DNA of 34,595 nucleotides from Streptomyces pseudovenezuelae (lineage in GTDB: Bacteria > Actinomycetota > Actinomycetes > Streptomycetales > Streptomycetaceae): contig NZ_JARXVH010000040.1 of the NCBI RefSeq assembly GCF_029892565.1, forward strand, positions 1 through 34,595, written 5' to 3'. Shown here in pieces: positions 1 to 9,346 of this stretch. Positions within the stretch are counted from its first letter, which is position 1, and each line of letters opens with the position of its first letter. The notes under the pieces are model-generated. The model made no database searches, was not told the DNA's origin, and saw only the letters and a program-made list of their open reading frames with translations. The position numbers and the translations under genes were made by a program.

Positions 1-91
1 GCTACGACCCCTCCATCCACCAAGCCAACAACAAGGTCAGCACAGCCGCTGAAGAGCCCTTGGCGGCATAGAGGTTGACTCAGGAAACTCA
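1..91 (+). mobile_element. Right end of an IS-like element with transposase C-terminal tail
   Basis: An open frame enters from the left edge at base 3 and ends at TAG 69-71. It gives a 22-residue tail beginning YDPSIHQANN and ending EEPLAA, which reads like the C-terminus of a transposase; I cannot assign a family. About 20 bases later, near 91/92, the neighbouring regulator abruptly loses its homologous sequence. The segment from 72 to 91, reading GGTTGACTCAGGAAACTC, is therefore the likely terminal repeat of the element. The other end lies outside the window, so neither the inverted repeat nor a target duplication can be confirmed. Confidence 0.45.
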
Positions 92-588
92 CGCGCGGTC
101 GGATCGGTGAACCAGCGGTAGGGGGCGCTGCGCGCCTCCCCGGTGTAGCGGGTCTGCTCCCCGAGCAGGGCCACTGCGGGCGGCGTCTGCAGCAGGGTCT
201 CGCCGAGCGGGCCCATGACCTGTGCCGGCGTGTCCTGCAGCCGGTCCACCATCCGCATCAGCCCCGGGCTGACGTGCTCGCCGCGCAACTGCCGGTGCGG
301 TGTGCGGTGCCCGCACAGCAGGAACAGGTGATCGCGCTCGTCCGGGGTCAGACGCAGGCCGCGGGCGATGGCGGCCGCCATCTGCTGCGAGGGCTGCGGC
401 CCGTCCCCCCGCTCCAGCCGGGCCACGTAGTCCGCGGACATGTCGCACAGTTCGGCCACCTCCTCCCTGCGCAACCCGCGGGTGCGGCGCCGCGATCCGC
501 GCCGCAGCCCCACGTCCTCCGGTTGCAGCGCCTCCCGCCGGGCCCGCAGGAAGGCGCCCAACGAGGCGCGGTCCACCGACTGTTCCAT
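37..588 (-). pseudogene. MmyB-like XRE-family transcriptional regulator, C-terminally truncated by an IS-like end
   Basis: The N-terminal half is a canonical XRE helix-turn-helix domain (about residues 8-75, with RRTRGLRREEVAELCDMS and YVARLERG). It is followed by the start of the MmyB-like ligand-binding domain, up to YRWFTDPTAR. After that residue, near base 92, the frame runs into unrelated IS-like sequence and stops at 37. About 166 authentic residues remain of the roughly 270-290 usual for this family, so most of the sensor domain is lost. I chose ATG 588 because GGGAGGG lies just upstream; an upstream in-frame start at 627 lacks such a site. Such regulators commonly sit divergent to an oxidoreductase they control, as here with the SDR at 834. 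The fragment could still bind DNA but has probably lost ligand response. Confidence 0.8.
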
Positions 589-630
589 GAATGAAGCCCT
601 CCCCGAAGTCCGGCGCGCTCCGTACACCGA

Positions 631-652
631 GACGTAGACCGATCCATACGTC
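631..652. promoter_or_regulatory. Candidate operator in the regulator/SDR divergent region
   Basis: A perfect 6-bp inverted repeat, GACGTA, 10 bases, TACGTC, lies in the divergent intergenic region between the truncated MmyB-like regulator and the SDR gene. Position and symmetry fit an operator for the adjacent regulator. No published consensus was matched, so this is inference from symmetry alone. Confidence 0.3.
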
Positions 653-833
653 GATCCGATCGCCGGTCCGTCGGTCGAGCGCCACCGTACGCATCGTCGC
701 AGGCCCGAGCGGGCGCAGCCACGGACTGTGCGTCAGTGGATGAGCGGGTCCTTCATCCGCGCCGCCGGGTGCCGTGGACTGGGCGCAGTTCCGCGGTGAC
801 CGACACCACGGCGAGCGAACGGAAGAGGTCCCC

Positions 834-1703
834 ATGGACAAGCGGATGGGCAAGTGGACGGCCGCCGACCTGCCGGACATGACCGGGCGGAAGGTGCTCA
901 TCACCGGAGCCGGCCGTGGCCTCGGGCTCATCGCCGCCCGCGAGTTGGGCCGCGTCGGCGCCCGTGTCGTGCTGGGGGTGCGCAGTCCGGAGCAGGGCCG
1001 CCGGGCGATCGCCGGGCTGCCCGGCGACTTCGACGTGCGGCGGCTGGACGTCTCGGACCTGGGCTCCGTACGGGAGTTCGCCGAGGAGTGGACGGGAGAC
1101 CTGGACGTCCTCATCAACAACGCCGGTGTCATGGACGTCCCGGCGGCACGCACCGCCGACGGTCTCGATGTGCAGACCGCGACGAACTACACCGGTCCGT
1201 TCGTCCTGACCGGCCTGCTCCTGCCGTACCTGACCGACCGCGTCGTCAGCGTGACCAGCCAGCTGCACCGCCAATCCAAGCTGGACGTGGCCGATTTGGA
1301 CTGGCGGTCGCGCACCTACCACCCGATGCACGCCTACCGGGACTCCAAGCTCGCGGTCGTCCTGTTCTCCCTGGAACTCCAGCGCCGGCTGACCGCCTCG
1401 GGCAGTCGGGTGAAATCAGTCCTCGCCCACCCAGGCATCGCCACGACATCGTTGGCCGCGCACTCCTCGGCGAACGCCGTCAACCGCCTCGCGTTCCTGC
1501 TCAACGACCCCGAACACGGCGCCCTGCCCGTCCTGTACGCGGCGACCCAGGACGTGCCGGGCAATGCCTACGTCGGCCCGGACGGCATCGGCAGCATCAA
1601 GGGCCACCCCACCGTGCGCAAGCCCGGCCGGGTCGGCCTCGACGAGGCGAAGGCCGCCGACCTGTGGCAGGCGACCGCCGCCCTGACGGGAGTCGGCGGG
1701 TGA
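834..1703 (+). CDS. Short-chain dehydrogenase/reductase
   Basis: This 289-residue protein is a classical NAD(P)-dependent SDR with a Rossmann fold. It shows the cofactor-binding glycine motif TGAGRGLG near residue 25, NNAG near residue 98, a serine in the SVTSQ segment and the catalytic YRDSK (YxxxK) motif. Its length and the extended C-terminal region resemble the retinol-dehydrogenase-like oxidoreductases common in actinomycetes; the substrate cannot be read from the sequence. The ATG at 834 is preceded by GGAAGAGG with good spacing; an upstream in-frame start at 774 would add residues outside the conserved fold. The gene is divergent from the truncated MmyB-like regulator, which was probably its controller, so its regulation may be altered in this strain. 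Confidence 0.88.
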   Translation: MDKRMGKWTAADLPDMTGRKVLITGAGRGLGLIAARELGRVGARVVLGVRSPEQGRRAIAGLPGDFDVRRLDVSDLGSVREFAEEWTGDLDVLINNAGVMDVPAARTADGLDVQTATNYTGPFVLTGLLLPYLTDRVVSVTSQLHRQSKLDVADLDWRSRTYHPMHAYRDSKLAVVLFSLELQRRLTASGSRVKSVLAHPGIATTSLAAHSSANAVNRLAFLLNDPEHGALPVLYAATQDVPGNAYVGPDGIGSIKGHPTVRKPGRVGLDEAKAADLWQATAALTGVGG

Positions 1704-1746
1704 GCCACCGGCAAGTGGCCGAGCCCGCCGACACCGTCAGTGGTGG

Positions 1747-4700
1747 TCAGCCGTACGTCACGGTGACCGGCGTGCGCACGCTGCGCGCCGGCAGCGTGAG
1801 CGTCAGGGTGCGGGTCGTGCTGTCGAAGTGGTAGGCGTCGGGCGAGAGTTGGGCCCTCCCCACCCGGACGGTGCTCGGGGCGGTGACGCCGAGGAGGGCG
1901 ACGGTCCACTGCCGGGTCCTGACCTGGCCGTGGAAGGACCCGGTCGCGGGGTCGATCGTCACCGTGCGCCGGGAGCCGTTCTCCCGGTACCGGATCTTCG
2001 TGACGGCGCTGTGGCCGCGCCCGGCGGTGGTGCCGTCGTCCTCGTAGAGGGCGTAGGAGCCGGAGGCGCCCGCGGCGACGGTGAGCGTGACCTTGGTGAG
2101 CGGGTTCTTGTCGTTGCCGGTGACGTCGCCCGTGCGGGTCGGGACGACGGCCCCGGCCTTCACGAACACCGGCATGGTGTCGAGACCGGTGGTGACGCTC
2201 TGGGTGGTGCCGCCGGCGTAGGTCTTCCCGGTGAAGTAGTCGGTCCAGTCACTGCCCGGCGGGAACCACACCGAGGTCGTGGCCGTGGTGCCCGGCGTGG
2301 TGACGGGGGCGACGAGCATGTCCGGTCCGTAGAAGTACTCGCTGCCTGAAGTGGCGTATGCCTGCGGCTCGTTGGGATATTCGAGGTACATCGGGCGGGT
2401 GACCGGGACACCGGTCGTGGCGGCCTGCTGCGCCAGCGAATACGTGTAAGGCACCAAGTTCTCGCGCAGGTTGAGGAACTTGTCCGCGGAGGCGCGAGCC
2501 GCCGTGCCGTACTGCCAGGGCAGTCGGTCGCTGTGGTTGCTGTGCAGCCGGTCGATGGGCTGGAAGGTGCCGAGCTGGACCCAGCGGGCGTACATGTCGT
2601 CGGGGAGTTTGTGGGTGGTCTGGGTCGTGCCGCCGGAGGTGTACGTCTCCGAACCGGTCAGGTTCGTGGTGTCGTTGTGGCCGCCGATGTCATGGCTGAT
2701 CGCCGACATGCCGGTGGCGGCCGCCTCGCCGGGCGTGTAGCCGACCTCGGCCTTCAGGGTGCCCCAGGTGGAGGCGGTGTCGCCGGTGAAGTGGACGGTG
2801 GTGCGCTTGTCGGCCCACGGACCGGTGGGCAGCGCCTGCTGGCCGCTGTAGCCGCCGGCCTGGAGCGATCCGTAGGCGCGCGAGACGACGAATCCACGGC
2901 CGATGCTCTTGTCGGCGTCCGTGGCGTACTGCTGGTTGATCCACGCGTCGGGGGTGACACCGGGCAGCGAGGACTGGGAGTTGTCGCAGCACCAGTCCGG
3001 CCACCAGAAGTCGTTGCCCTGCTGGTCCATGGTCTGATGCAGGTCCATGTACGCCTTGAGCTGGTCGGGATCGCCCCAGTCGAAGGTGTAGCAGTCCCCG
3101 GGGCCGGCGTTCGCGGCGGAGGCACAACCGCCCTTGTGCAGCTTGCCCTTGGCTGTGGCCTGGGCCTGGGCGAACTGCGGGTCGCCGCTGAGGATGCTGG
3201 GATGGGTGTTGAGCGTGTTGTGCAGACCCTGCGCCGCTGACCAGTCGAAGAACCCCTTCGGATCAGGGAACTTGGCCCGGTCGATCTCCCAACCGCTCCA
3301 GGTGTTCGGCGACTTGAAGTCGGTGTCGGTCACCAGCACGTCCAGCGGCACGCCCTCGGCGCGGAAGGCGGGCAGGATCCGGTTCTGGTAGTCGGCGGCG
3401 GTGCGGTCGATGTACTCCGAGTACCAGACGCCGTACGCCCATTGGGGAAGCAGCTTGGGCGGGCCGGTCAGGGTGGCCAGGTCGGAGAGTGCCTGCTTGT
3501 AGTCGTGGCCGTAGCCGAAGACGTAACCGTCCTGGTAGGGCGTGCCGCCGCGCGCGGGCCGCTGGGTGACCTTGTGGGTGCCGGTGTCGTACAGCGCCGA
3601 GGACGTGTCGTCGAGCAGGTACCAACCGTCCTTGTACAGCAGGCCGGGAGTGGTGCTCGGAGCACCGTTGTCGCCGTTGAGACCGTCGAGGCTGCGGCGG
3701 TAGCCGCCGAGCGCCAGGTGGGGTTGCGGGGTCGGTGAGTCGGCCGCGGTGACGGAGACCGTGTCGAGGTTGATGTGACAACTCGCCGCGTCCGGACAGC
3801 CGATGGCGATGTCATTGGCTCCGGCCTTGAGGGTGACGGGGACCGAGGCGGTGGCCCAGGTGTCCCAACTCCCGGTGACGGGCAGCGACAAGGTCCGCGT
3901 GGCGCCCGCGGCGGACACCGTGGCGGTACGGGTCTGGTAAAGCCCGTCACCACCACGGGCATTGGCATAGCGCACCTGCAACGCATAGGTGCCGTCGGCC
4001 GGTACGCCCACCACATGGGTCGACACCCCTGCTCCCTGGTTCAGTTCGCCCAGGAAGCCGCTGCCGGAGTAGCCCGCGTGGTCGGTGGCCACGACCGGCG
4101 AGCCCGAGATGCGGTCGGCCTCCGCCTCGCAGTTCACCCCGAACCGGCAGTCCGTGATCGCGGTCGTGGACGTCGGCGGGAATGCGCCGCCCTGATTCAC
4201 CAGCGCAACACTGTCGATGTTGACGTTGCCCGAGTCCGCGGCGGTCCTCGCCAGCGAGATGGTGTGGTGACCGGCGCCGAGCTGTACAGCGCTCCTCGCC
4301 AGACCCCACGCGTCCCAACTCCCGGTCGCAGGCAGGCTTACCGACCGCTCCGCGCCGCCGTCCACCGACAAGGTCAGGGTGCGCGTCGCGTTCTGGCCGT
4401 CGCCGCCGACGGAGTTGGCGTACCGGACGTCGAACTCGTAGGCCCCCGACGCGGTGACATCGATGTCAGCCGACAGGGAGTTGCCGGTCCCCTCGAACCC
4501 GGCGAGGAATCCGGAGCCGGTGTACCCGGCATGATCCGAGGCCACGCCGACCCCACTGTGAGCCGTCTGCTCGGCCTCGCAGAGGGCGCCCAACCCGCAG
4601 GTGAGCCGCTGCCAGGGCGCGGCGCCCACCGATGCCCCGCCGGAGGTCTCCTGCACGGAGAGATTCCGGGCCTCGAACGGTCCCGAACCGACCTGGTACT

Positions 4701-5037
4701 TGAGGGTGAGCGCGCTCGTCCTGATGGTCAGCCATCCGTCGGACGTGCTCGTGGTGTACGAGGGCGGCGTGAACGCGCCGCGGCCGATCGCGTTGAACGT
4801 CGCGCTGTCCGTGAACTTCCCGTCCTGCGCGTACTCGGTACGGATCAGGGTCGGGGAGAGGACCTGGAAACGTGCGTTGCCCGATGTCACCGAAGAACTC
4901 CGGTGGCCCGGCTGCCCGTTGGCCGACGCCTCCCCGGTTCCGGACACGACCATGGCGGCCAGGCTGCTGACGAGGGCGACGACGGTGACCCGTCGTCGCA
5001 GGAAACGCGTCGTGCGTAAGGGCGATCTTCTTCTCAC
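1747..5037 (-). CDS. Secreted GH31 alpha-glycosidase with two inserted CBM35 modules
   Basis: A protein of 1096 residues starting at GTG 5037, which is preceded by AGGACGGAG; the frame is open upstream but without a comparable ribosome site. An arginine-rich N-terminus and hydrophobic stretch ending in EASA (cleavage about residue 39) form a signal peptide. The GH31 N-terminal beta domain begins near 50, is interrupted by two mutually similar CBM35 modules (about 154-280 and 304-430), then resumes with HLALGGYRRSLDGLNG. The TIM barrel follows: DFWWPDW carries the probable nucleophile Asp681, and HFTGD carries the probable acid/base Asp753. C-terminal beta domains finish the protein. The family hydrolyses or transfers alpha-linked glucose, xylose or related sugars; I cannot fix the specificity. 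It is convergent with the SDR, 43 bases away. Confidence 0.88.
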   Translation of the reverse strand: MRRRSPLRTTRFLRRRVTVVALVSSLAAMVVSGTGEASANGQPGHRSSSVTSGNARFQVLSPTLIRTEYAQDGKFTDSATFNAIGRGAFTPPSYTTSTSDGWLTIRTSALTLKYQVGSGPFEARNLSVQETSGGASVGAAPWQRLTCGLGALCEAEQTAHSGVGVASDHAGYTGSGFLAGFEGTGNSLSADIDVTASGAYEFDVRYANSVGGDGQNATRTLTLSVDGGAERSVSLPATGSWDAWGLARSAVQLGAGHHTISLARTAADSGNVNIDSVALVNQGGAFPPTSTTAITDCRFGVNCEAEADRISGSPVVATDHAGYSGSGFLGELNQGAGVSTHVVGVPADGTYALQVRYANARGGDGLYQTRTATVSAAGATRTLSLPVTGSWDTWATASVPVTLKAGANDIAIGCPDAASCHINLDTVSVTAADSPTPQPHLALGGYRRSLDGLNGDNGAPSTTPGLLYKDGWYLLDDTSSALYDTGTHKVTQRPARGGTPYQDGYVFGYGHDYKQALSDLATLTGPPKLLPQWAYGVWYSEYIDRTAADYQNRILPAFRAEGVPLDVLVTDTDFKSPNTWSGWEIDRAKFPDPKGFFDWSAAQGLHNTLNTHPSILSGDPQFAQAQATAKGKLHKGGCASAANAGPGDCYTFDWGDPDQLKAYMDLHQTMDQQGNDFWWPDWCCDNSQSSLPGVTPDAWINQQYATDADKSIGRGFVVSRAYGSLQAGGYSGQQALPTGPWADKRTTVHFTGDTASTWGTLKAEVGYTPGEAAATGMSAISHDIGGHNDTTNLTGSETYTSGGTTQTTHKLPDDMYARWVQLGTFQPIDRLHSNHSDRLPWQYGTAARASADKFLNLRENLVPYTYSLAQQAATTGVPVTRPMYLEYPNEPQAYATSGSEYFYGPDMLVAPVTTPGTTATTSVWFPPGSDWTDYFTGKTYAGGTTQSVTTGLDTMPVFVKAGAVVPTRTGDVTGNDKNPLTKVTLTVAAGASGSYALYEDDGTTAGRGHSAVTKIRYRENGSRRTVTIDPATGSFHGQVRTRQWTVALLGVTAPSTVRVGRAQLSPDAYHFDSTTRTLTLTLPARSVRTPVTVTYG

Positions 5038-5168
5038 GGACAGCTCCGTCCTGAACAGAGATGAACCACACCGACATACGGATGGAACATCAGCGCCGAA
5101 CAGAACGACAGCCCCTTGCGGCCTCCGCTGTCTCAGGCCGTGCCGAAGGCCTCGTCCCGGGCCGTGTC

Positions 5169-7772
5169 TCAGGCCGCCCCGAATGCCGCGAACGCCCACC
5201 CCGTCGCCTGGTGCATCGCGTCGCCCGGCAGGGCGGCCCGGGCGTCGCGCAGGGCCTCCGCCAGGGAGAGGCCGACACTGAGGCCCTTGTGCAGGGCGAG
5301 CATCAGCGGGACCACGGCCGCGTCGTTGACCGGCGCGCTGCTCGCCACCACCCCGGCCGTGCCCAGCGGCAGCAACGCGGCGACCAGGCCGAGCAGTTCG
5401 TCCGCGCCGACCGAGGCGAGGCGGGCGGTGTCGCAGCTGGACAGGATGATCCGGTACGGGCTGCGGTCCAGGCGCTCGAAGTCATGGACGATCAGCGGAC
5501 CGTCCGCCATCCGCAACGACGAGAACAGCGGGCTGTCGGCGCGGAAGACACCGTGCGCGGCGATGTGCGCGAGTTCCGCTCCGTCGAGTTCCTGCAACAC
5601 CCGCGGCACGCGCGCCTCGTCGTGCTCCAGCAGGGTCGGCCTGCCGTACCGGTCGGCCAGTTCGGGCACCTCGGCGCCACCGGTCGCCAGCCCAGGCCCG
5701 CGCACCAGCACATGGCGTCCACCGGGCGGCGGCTCGGTCTCCCGGGCACGCAGCCAACTGCTCGCCGACGGCGACACACTGAGCACCCGCTCGCGCAGCG
5801 ACGGCAGCAGCGCCCACGGCACGCGGTGCAGCCGCCCGGGCGGTACGACGACCACGGGCCCGGAGCCCAGGTGCGCGGCCGCCGGTCCGAGCAGCAGCTC
5901 CTCCAGCCGGCGCCCCATCGCCTCGACCACCGGAAGCCTGCCCTCCGCCCCGGGGTGGGCCAGCCGCCGCAAGCCGGCCTGCACATGCTCGGCCTCGCGT
6001 TCGGCGTCGGCGACCGGTCCCGCCTCGAACCGCCTGACCCGGCCCTCCCCGCACAGCAGCACCTGAACGCGCCCGTCCAGCACGGCGAGCTCCACCAGCC
6101 GCACCTCGCCCAGCCGCTCCAACAGCCGAGCGGGGTCGAAGCGGGCCCCGTCGCCGGGGGCGTCGCCGCGCATGTGCAGGGTGCGGGAGCGGATCTCCCG
6201 CTCCAGGCGTCGCTGTTCACGCTCCAGGGCGGGCAGCGGACGGCCCTCCATGCGGGCCTCCTCGGCCTGGGCGGCGATCACCCGGAACGAGGTGAGATCG
6301 CCGACGAGCACGGGATCGGCGGGCGGTCGGGTCGGCGGCGCGGACAGCACGGTGGCCCGCCAGCGCTCGCTCCACACCAGCAGCCGTCGCGGCCCGCCGG
6401 ACTCCACACTGGCCTGCTGCGCCAACGCGGCCAGTTCCGCGCCCTGTTCGGTGGCGCGGGCCCGCAACTCCGAGGCGCCGAGCGTCATCCGGTGGTCGTC
6501 GAGCACGTCGAGGCCGCGCCGGCAGGCCTCCAGCACACCCCGGCTCGAACCGGCGGAGCGGGCTCGCAGCGCCTGCGCCGCCCAGCCCGTCATCCGCGCC
6601 AGCGGCGGCCCGCTGTGCCGACTGCGGGCGGCCACCGCCAGATGCCGTTCCGCGTCCGCCGTCCAGCCGAGGCCGAGCGCGATCCGGCCCGCGAGGAGGG
6701 AGGCCTCCGGGGCGACCGGGGCGCCGAAGGAGGCGAGCTTGTCGGCCACCGCGGCGGCGTCCGCGACCAGCCGCCCCGAGCCCCGGCCGGCGGCCACCCG
6801 TGCCTGGATCAGCACCAGCCGGGCGTGCGCCTCCCACCAGGGGCGCCGCTGCCCGGCGAACAGCCGAACCGCCAGCTCCGCGCGCGCGATCGACGTATGC
6901 GCATCGCCCGCCCGCCGGGCCGCGTGGGCCGCGACCAGCAGCAGCTCCGCCTTGCGGGTGGCCTGACCGCCGATGCCGTCGAGCACCCCGATCGCCGCGT
7001 CCGCTTCGGCCAGCGCCTCCGGGGCGAGCCCGGCCGCCATCAGGACCTCGCAGCGCCGGATGTAGAGCATGAAGGACGGCGTACCGAGCTTGGCGTACCG
7101 CTCCTCGGCCTCGTCGAACAGCCGCAGTGCCACCGGGATGTCGCCGGACCGGTACGCGGCCAGGCCCCGGCTCTCCACCGCGTCCGCCTTGTCGTGCTCC
7201 TGGCCGGTGGTGTCCCACAGGGCCTCGGCCGCCGTGAAGTCGGCGTCCGCCCGGTCCACCGCACCCAGCGCGAGGTGCACGGTCGCGCGCAGCGTCAGCG
7301 CCCGGGCCACCCAGATGACGTCGTCCACCTGCCGCAGCACGGGGATCGCCTTGCGCACGTCCTCCAGGGCCTCGCGGTGCCGGCCCAGCACCCAGCCGGC
7401 GTAGGCCCGGCGGAACAGCACGCGCGCGCGGGTGTGGCCGGTGCCGCGCTCCACTCCGCGCTCCAGCGCGGCCAGACCCTGCTGAGTGCGCCCCGCGTGC
7501 ACCAACGCGACCCCGAGCGCGGCCAGGACATCGGCCTCCCGGTCGGCCGACTCGGCGCGCGCCGCGAGATCCCGCGCACGCCGCAGGTGATAGAGGGCGA
7601 TCTTCATGTCGCCCCAGTCCCGCTGCCAGATGCCGATGACCTGGTGGGCGATGGAGGCGTGCAGCAGCGACGGATCGGCGTCGAGCACACCTTCCGCCCT
7701 CGCCAGCGCGTCTTTCGGGGCGGCGAACACCATCGGCAGCAGTTCCAGGACCGCGTCGCTTCCCGCTGTCAC
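5169..7772 (-). CDS. TPR-CHAT domain protein (caspase-like peptidase)
   Basis: A predicted cytosolic protein of 867 residues. About residues 10-480 are alpha-helical TPR-like repeats rich in A/L/R. A linker with a charged helix follows. The C-terminal CHAT domain (about 590-865) has both catalytic residues of the caspase fold: His740 in IAAHGVF and Cys780 in LSSCDTARL, 40 residues apart, so it should be an active cysteine peptidase. TPR-CHAT proteins are known as regulated proteases, for example the one in type III-E CRISPR effectors. The start is uncertain: GTG 7772 begins residues resembling family N-termini, while GTG 7808 adds 12 less plausible residues; neither has a good ribosome site. 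It is divergent from the subtilase at 7884, with a short shared promoter region. No signal peptide or membrane segment is visible. Confidence 0.85.
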   Translation of the reverse strand: MTAGSDAVLELLPMVFAAPKDALARAEGVLDADPSLLHASIAHQVIGIWQRDWGDMKIALYHLRRARDLAARAESADREADVLAALGVALVHAGRTQQGLAALERGVERGTGHTRARVLFRRAYAGWVLGRHREALEDVRKAIPVLRQVDDVIWVARALTLRATVHLALGAVDRADADFTAAEALWDTTGQEHDKADAVESRGLAAYRSGDIPVALRLFDEAEERYAKLGTPSFMLYIRRCEVLMAAGLAPEALAEADAAIGVLDGIGGQATRKAELLLVAAHAARRAGDAHTSIARAELAVRLFAGQRRPWWEAHARLVLIQARVAAGRGSGRLVADAAAVADKLASFGAPVAPEASLLAGRIALGLGWTADAERHLAVAARSRHSGPPLARMTGWAAQALRARSAGSSRGVLEACRRGLDVLDDHRMTLGASELRARATEQGAELAALAQQASVESGGPRRLLVWSERWRATVLSAPPTRPPADPVLVGDLTSFRVIAAQAEEARMEGRPLPALEREQRRLEREIRSRTLHMRGDAPGDGARFDPARLLERLGEVRLVELAVLDGRVQVLLCGEGRVRRFEAGPVADAEREAEHVQAGLRRLAHPGAEGRLPVVEAMGRRLEELLLGPAAAHLGSGPVVVVPPGRLHRVPWALLPSLRERVLSVSPSASSWLRARETEPPPGGRHVLVRGPGLATGGAEVPELADRYGRPTLLEHDEARVPRVLQELDGAELAHIAAHGVFRADSPLFSSLRMADGPLIVHDFERLDRSPYRIILSSCDTARLASVGADELLGLVAALLPLGTAGVVASSAPVNDAAVVPLMLALHKGLSVGLSLAEALRDARAALPGDAMHQATGWAFAAFGAA

Positions 7773-7883
7773 TCCACGGATGGTAGTGGTCCCGGTTGCA
7801 CACCACACCGGTTTGGCGCTGTATCAAACGACGACCCCGCGGCTCTGACTAGCGACCACCGCCTCAGTGGAGGAGGACACGCC

Positions 7884-9299
7884 ATGGCACCTCAGCGTTT
7901 CCACGAGCAGTTCGACCAGATCCAACGCTCCATGCCCGACATCCCGCTCGCCCTCGGCCCGGACGACGCGGCCGAGTTCATCTATGAGAAAGGCGTCGTC
8001 CTGGCCCGGGACGGCGAGGAGGCCCAGCTGGTCGAGGACACCGTACGCACCCACTTCGACCGGACCACGGGGCTGGTCGCGGACCGGGTGCAGCGCGTGA
8101 GTCCGCAGACCAACCGCTCGGGCATCACCCGCATCCAGGTCGGCGACCCCGGCCAGGGCGACGGGCGCGGCGACCGCGCGGTCGCGGGGGCCCTGCGCGC
8201 GCTGCGGGAACGGGAAGGACGCACCGGACGCCGCCTGGTCAGCCGTAACCACATCGTGTCCATCGCGGTGAACTCCTGCCCCGGCGACGAGCCCGTGCCC
8301 GTCCCGATCACCGAGCCGCCCAACCCGGCCGCCGCCGAGGGCGCCCACGAGGACACCGCCGTCCGTGTCCTGGTCATAGACAACGGCCTCACCCACGACT
8401 TCGGTTCCTACCCGCTGCTCGCCAACACGCAGGGCGATCCGCAGGTCCAGGAGACCGACGCGAACGGGGTCCTCCAGCAGTACGTCGGGCACGGCACGTT
8501 CATCGCCGGACTCCTCGCGGCCGTCGAGCCCAACACCGACATCACCGTGCGCAACACGCTCAACGACGCCGGTGCGGTCCTGGAGTCCGAGTTCGGCGAC
8601 CTGCTCTTCGACGCCGTCGAGCGGGACGGCTGGCCGGACATCCTCAGCCTGTCCGCCGGCACCTCCAACGGCCGCGTCGACGGCCTGCTCGGCCTGGACG
8701 GTTTCATGGCCGCGCTGCGCGACCAGAGCACCCTGCTGGTGGCCGCGGCCGGCAACAACGCCAGCGCCACCCCGTTCTGGCCCGCCGCCTACGCCTCCCT
8801 GCCCGACTACGCGGACGCGGTCCTGTCGGTCGGCGCGCTGCGCAGCGACGGCGAGTTCGGCGCCTGCTTCAGCAACCACGGCGCCTGGGTGAAGGTCTAC
8901 GCCCCCGGCGAGCGCCTCACCAGCGCCCTCACCGGCTTCGACGCGCCGGTCCCGTACATCTACCAGCACTCCACCTACGACGCCTGCCGCTTCGGCTTCA
9001 CCTACCACTGCACCTGCCAGTACCCGGGGCACGAGGGCGTGCTGAGCGACGACGGCAGCACTCCCACGCCGGACCAGGTGCTGTTCGAGGGGTTCGCGCA
9101 GTGGAGCGGCACGTCCTTCGCCACGCCTGTCGCCGCCGGCCTGGTCGCCGCCTACATGACGGCGAACAAGGAGCAGGACCCGCGCGTCGCCGCGCGTGAA
9201 CTGCTCACCGGCAACACGGAGATCGCGGAGGTGCGGGGGGCGCACGTCCCGGCGCTCCGGCCGCCCACGTGGCGTGCGATCCCCACCACGTCGGTATGA
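7884..9299 (+). CDS. Cytoplasmic S8 family (subtilisin-like) serine peptidase
   Basis: A 471-residue protein with the complete subtilase triad: Asp166 in VLVIDNG, His203 in GHGTFIAG and Ser411 in SGTSFATP, plus oxyanion Asn291 in AAAGNN. The first 150 residues form an acidic N-terminal extension with no signal peptide or membrane segment, which is unusual because most streptomycete subtilases are secreted. Between Asn291 and Ser411 is an insert with three close cysteines (DACRFG...YHCTCQY), perhaps a metal or redox site. The ATG at 7884 follows GGAGGA with ideal spacing. It is divergent from the TPR-CHAT protease and followed by the sigma factor, 80 bases on. Two intracellular proteases around a sigma factor suggest a proteolytic signalling system; the substrate is unknown. 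Confidence 0.88.
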   Translation: MAPQRFHEQFDQIQRSMPDIPLALGPDDAAEFIYEKGVVLARDGEEAQLVEDTVRTHFDRTTGLVADRVQRVSPQTNRSGITRIQVGDPGQGDGRGDRAVAGALRALREREGRTGRRLVSRNHIVSIAVNSCPGDEPVPVPITEPPNPAAAEGAHEDTAVRVLVIDNGLTHDFGSYPLLANTQGDPQVQETDANGVLQQYVGHGTFIAGLLAAVEPNTDITVRNTLNDAGAVLESEFGDLLFDAVERDGWPDILSLSAGTSNGRVDGLLGLDGFMAALRDQSTLLVAAAGNNASATPFWPAAYASLPDYADAVLSVGALRSDGEFGACFSNHGAWVKVYAPGERLTSALTGFDAPVPYIYQHSTYDACRFGFTYHCTCQYPGHEGVLSDDGSTPTPDQVLFEGFAQWSGTSFATPVAAGLVAAYMTANKEQDPRVAARELLTGNTEIAEVRGAHVPALRPPTWRAIPTTSV

Positions 9300-9346
9300 A
9301 CGCGATCCACTGGAGGTCACGGTCCAGGGCCACCCCCGTCACGGCG

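Noticed and set aside
5061..7872. Long forward-strand open frame opposite the TPR-CHAT gene, joining the subtilase frame
   Set aside because: It is an antisense shadow caused by high GC. Its sequence is Arg/Gln/Pro-rich without a fold, and the true subtilase start with a ribosome site is at 7884.
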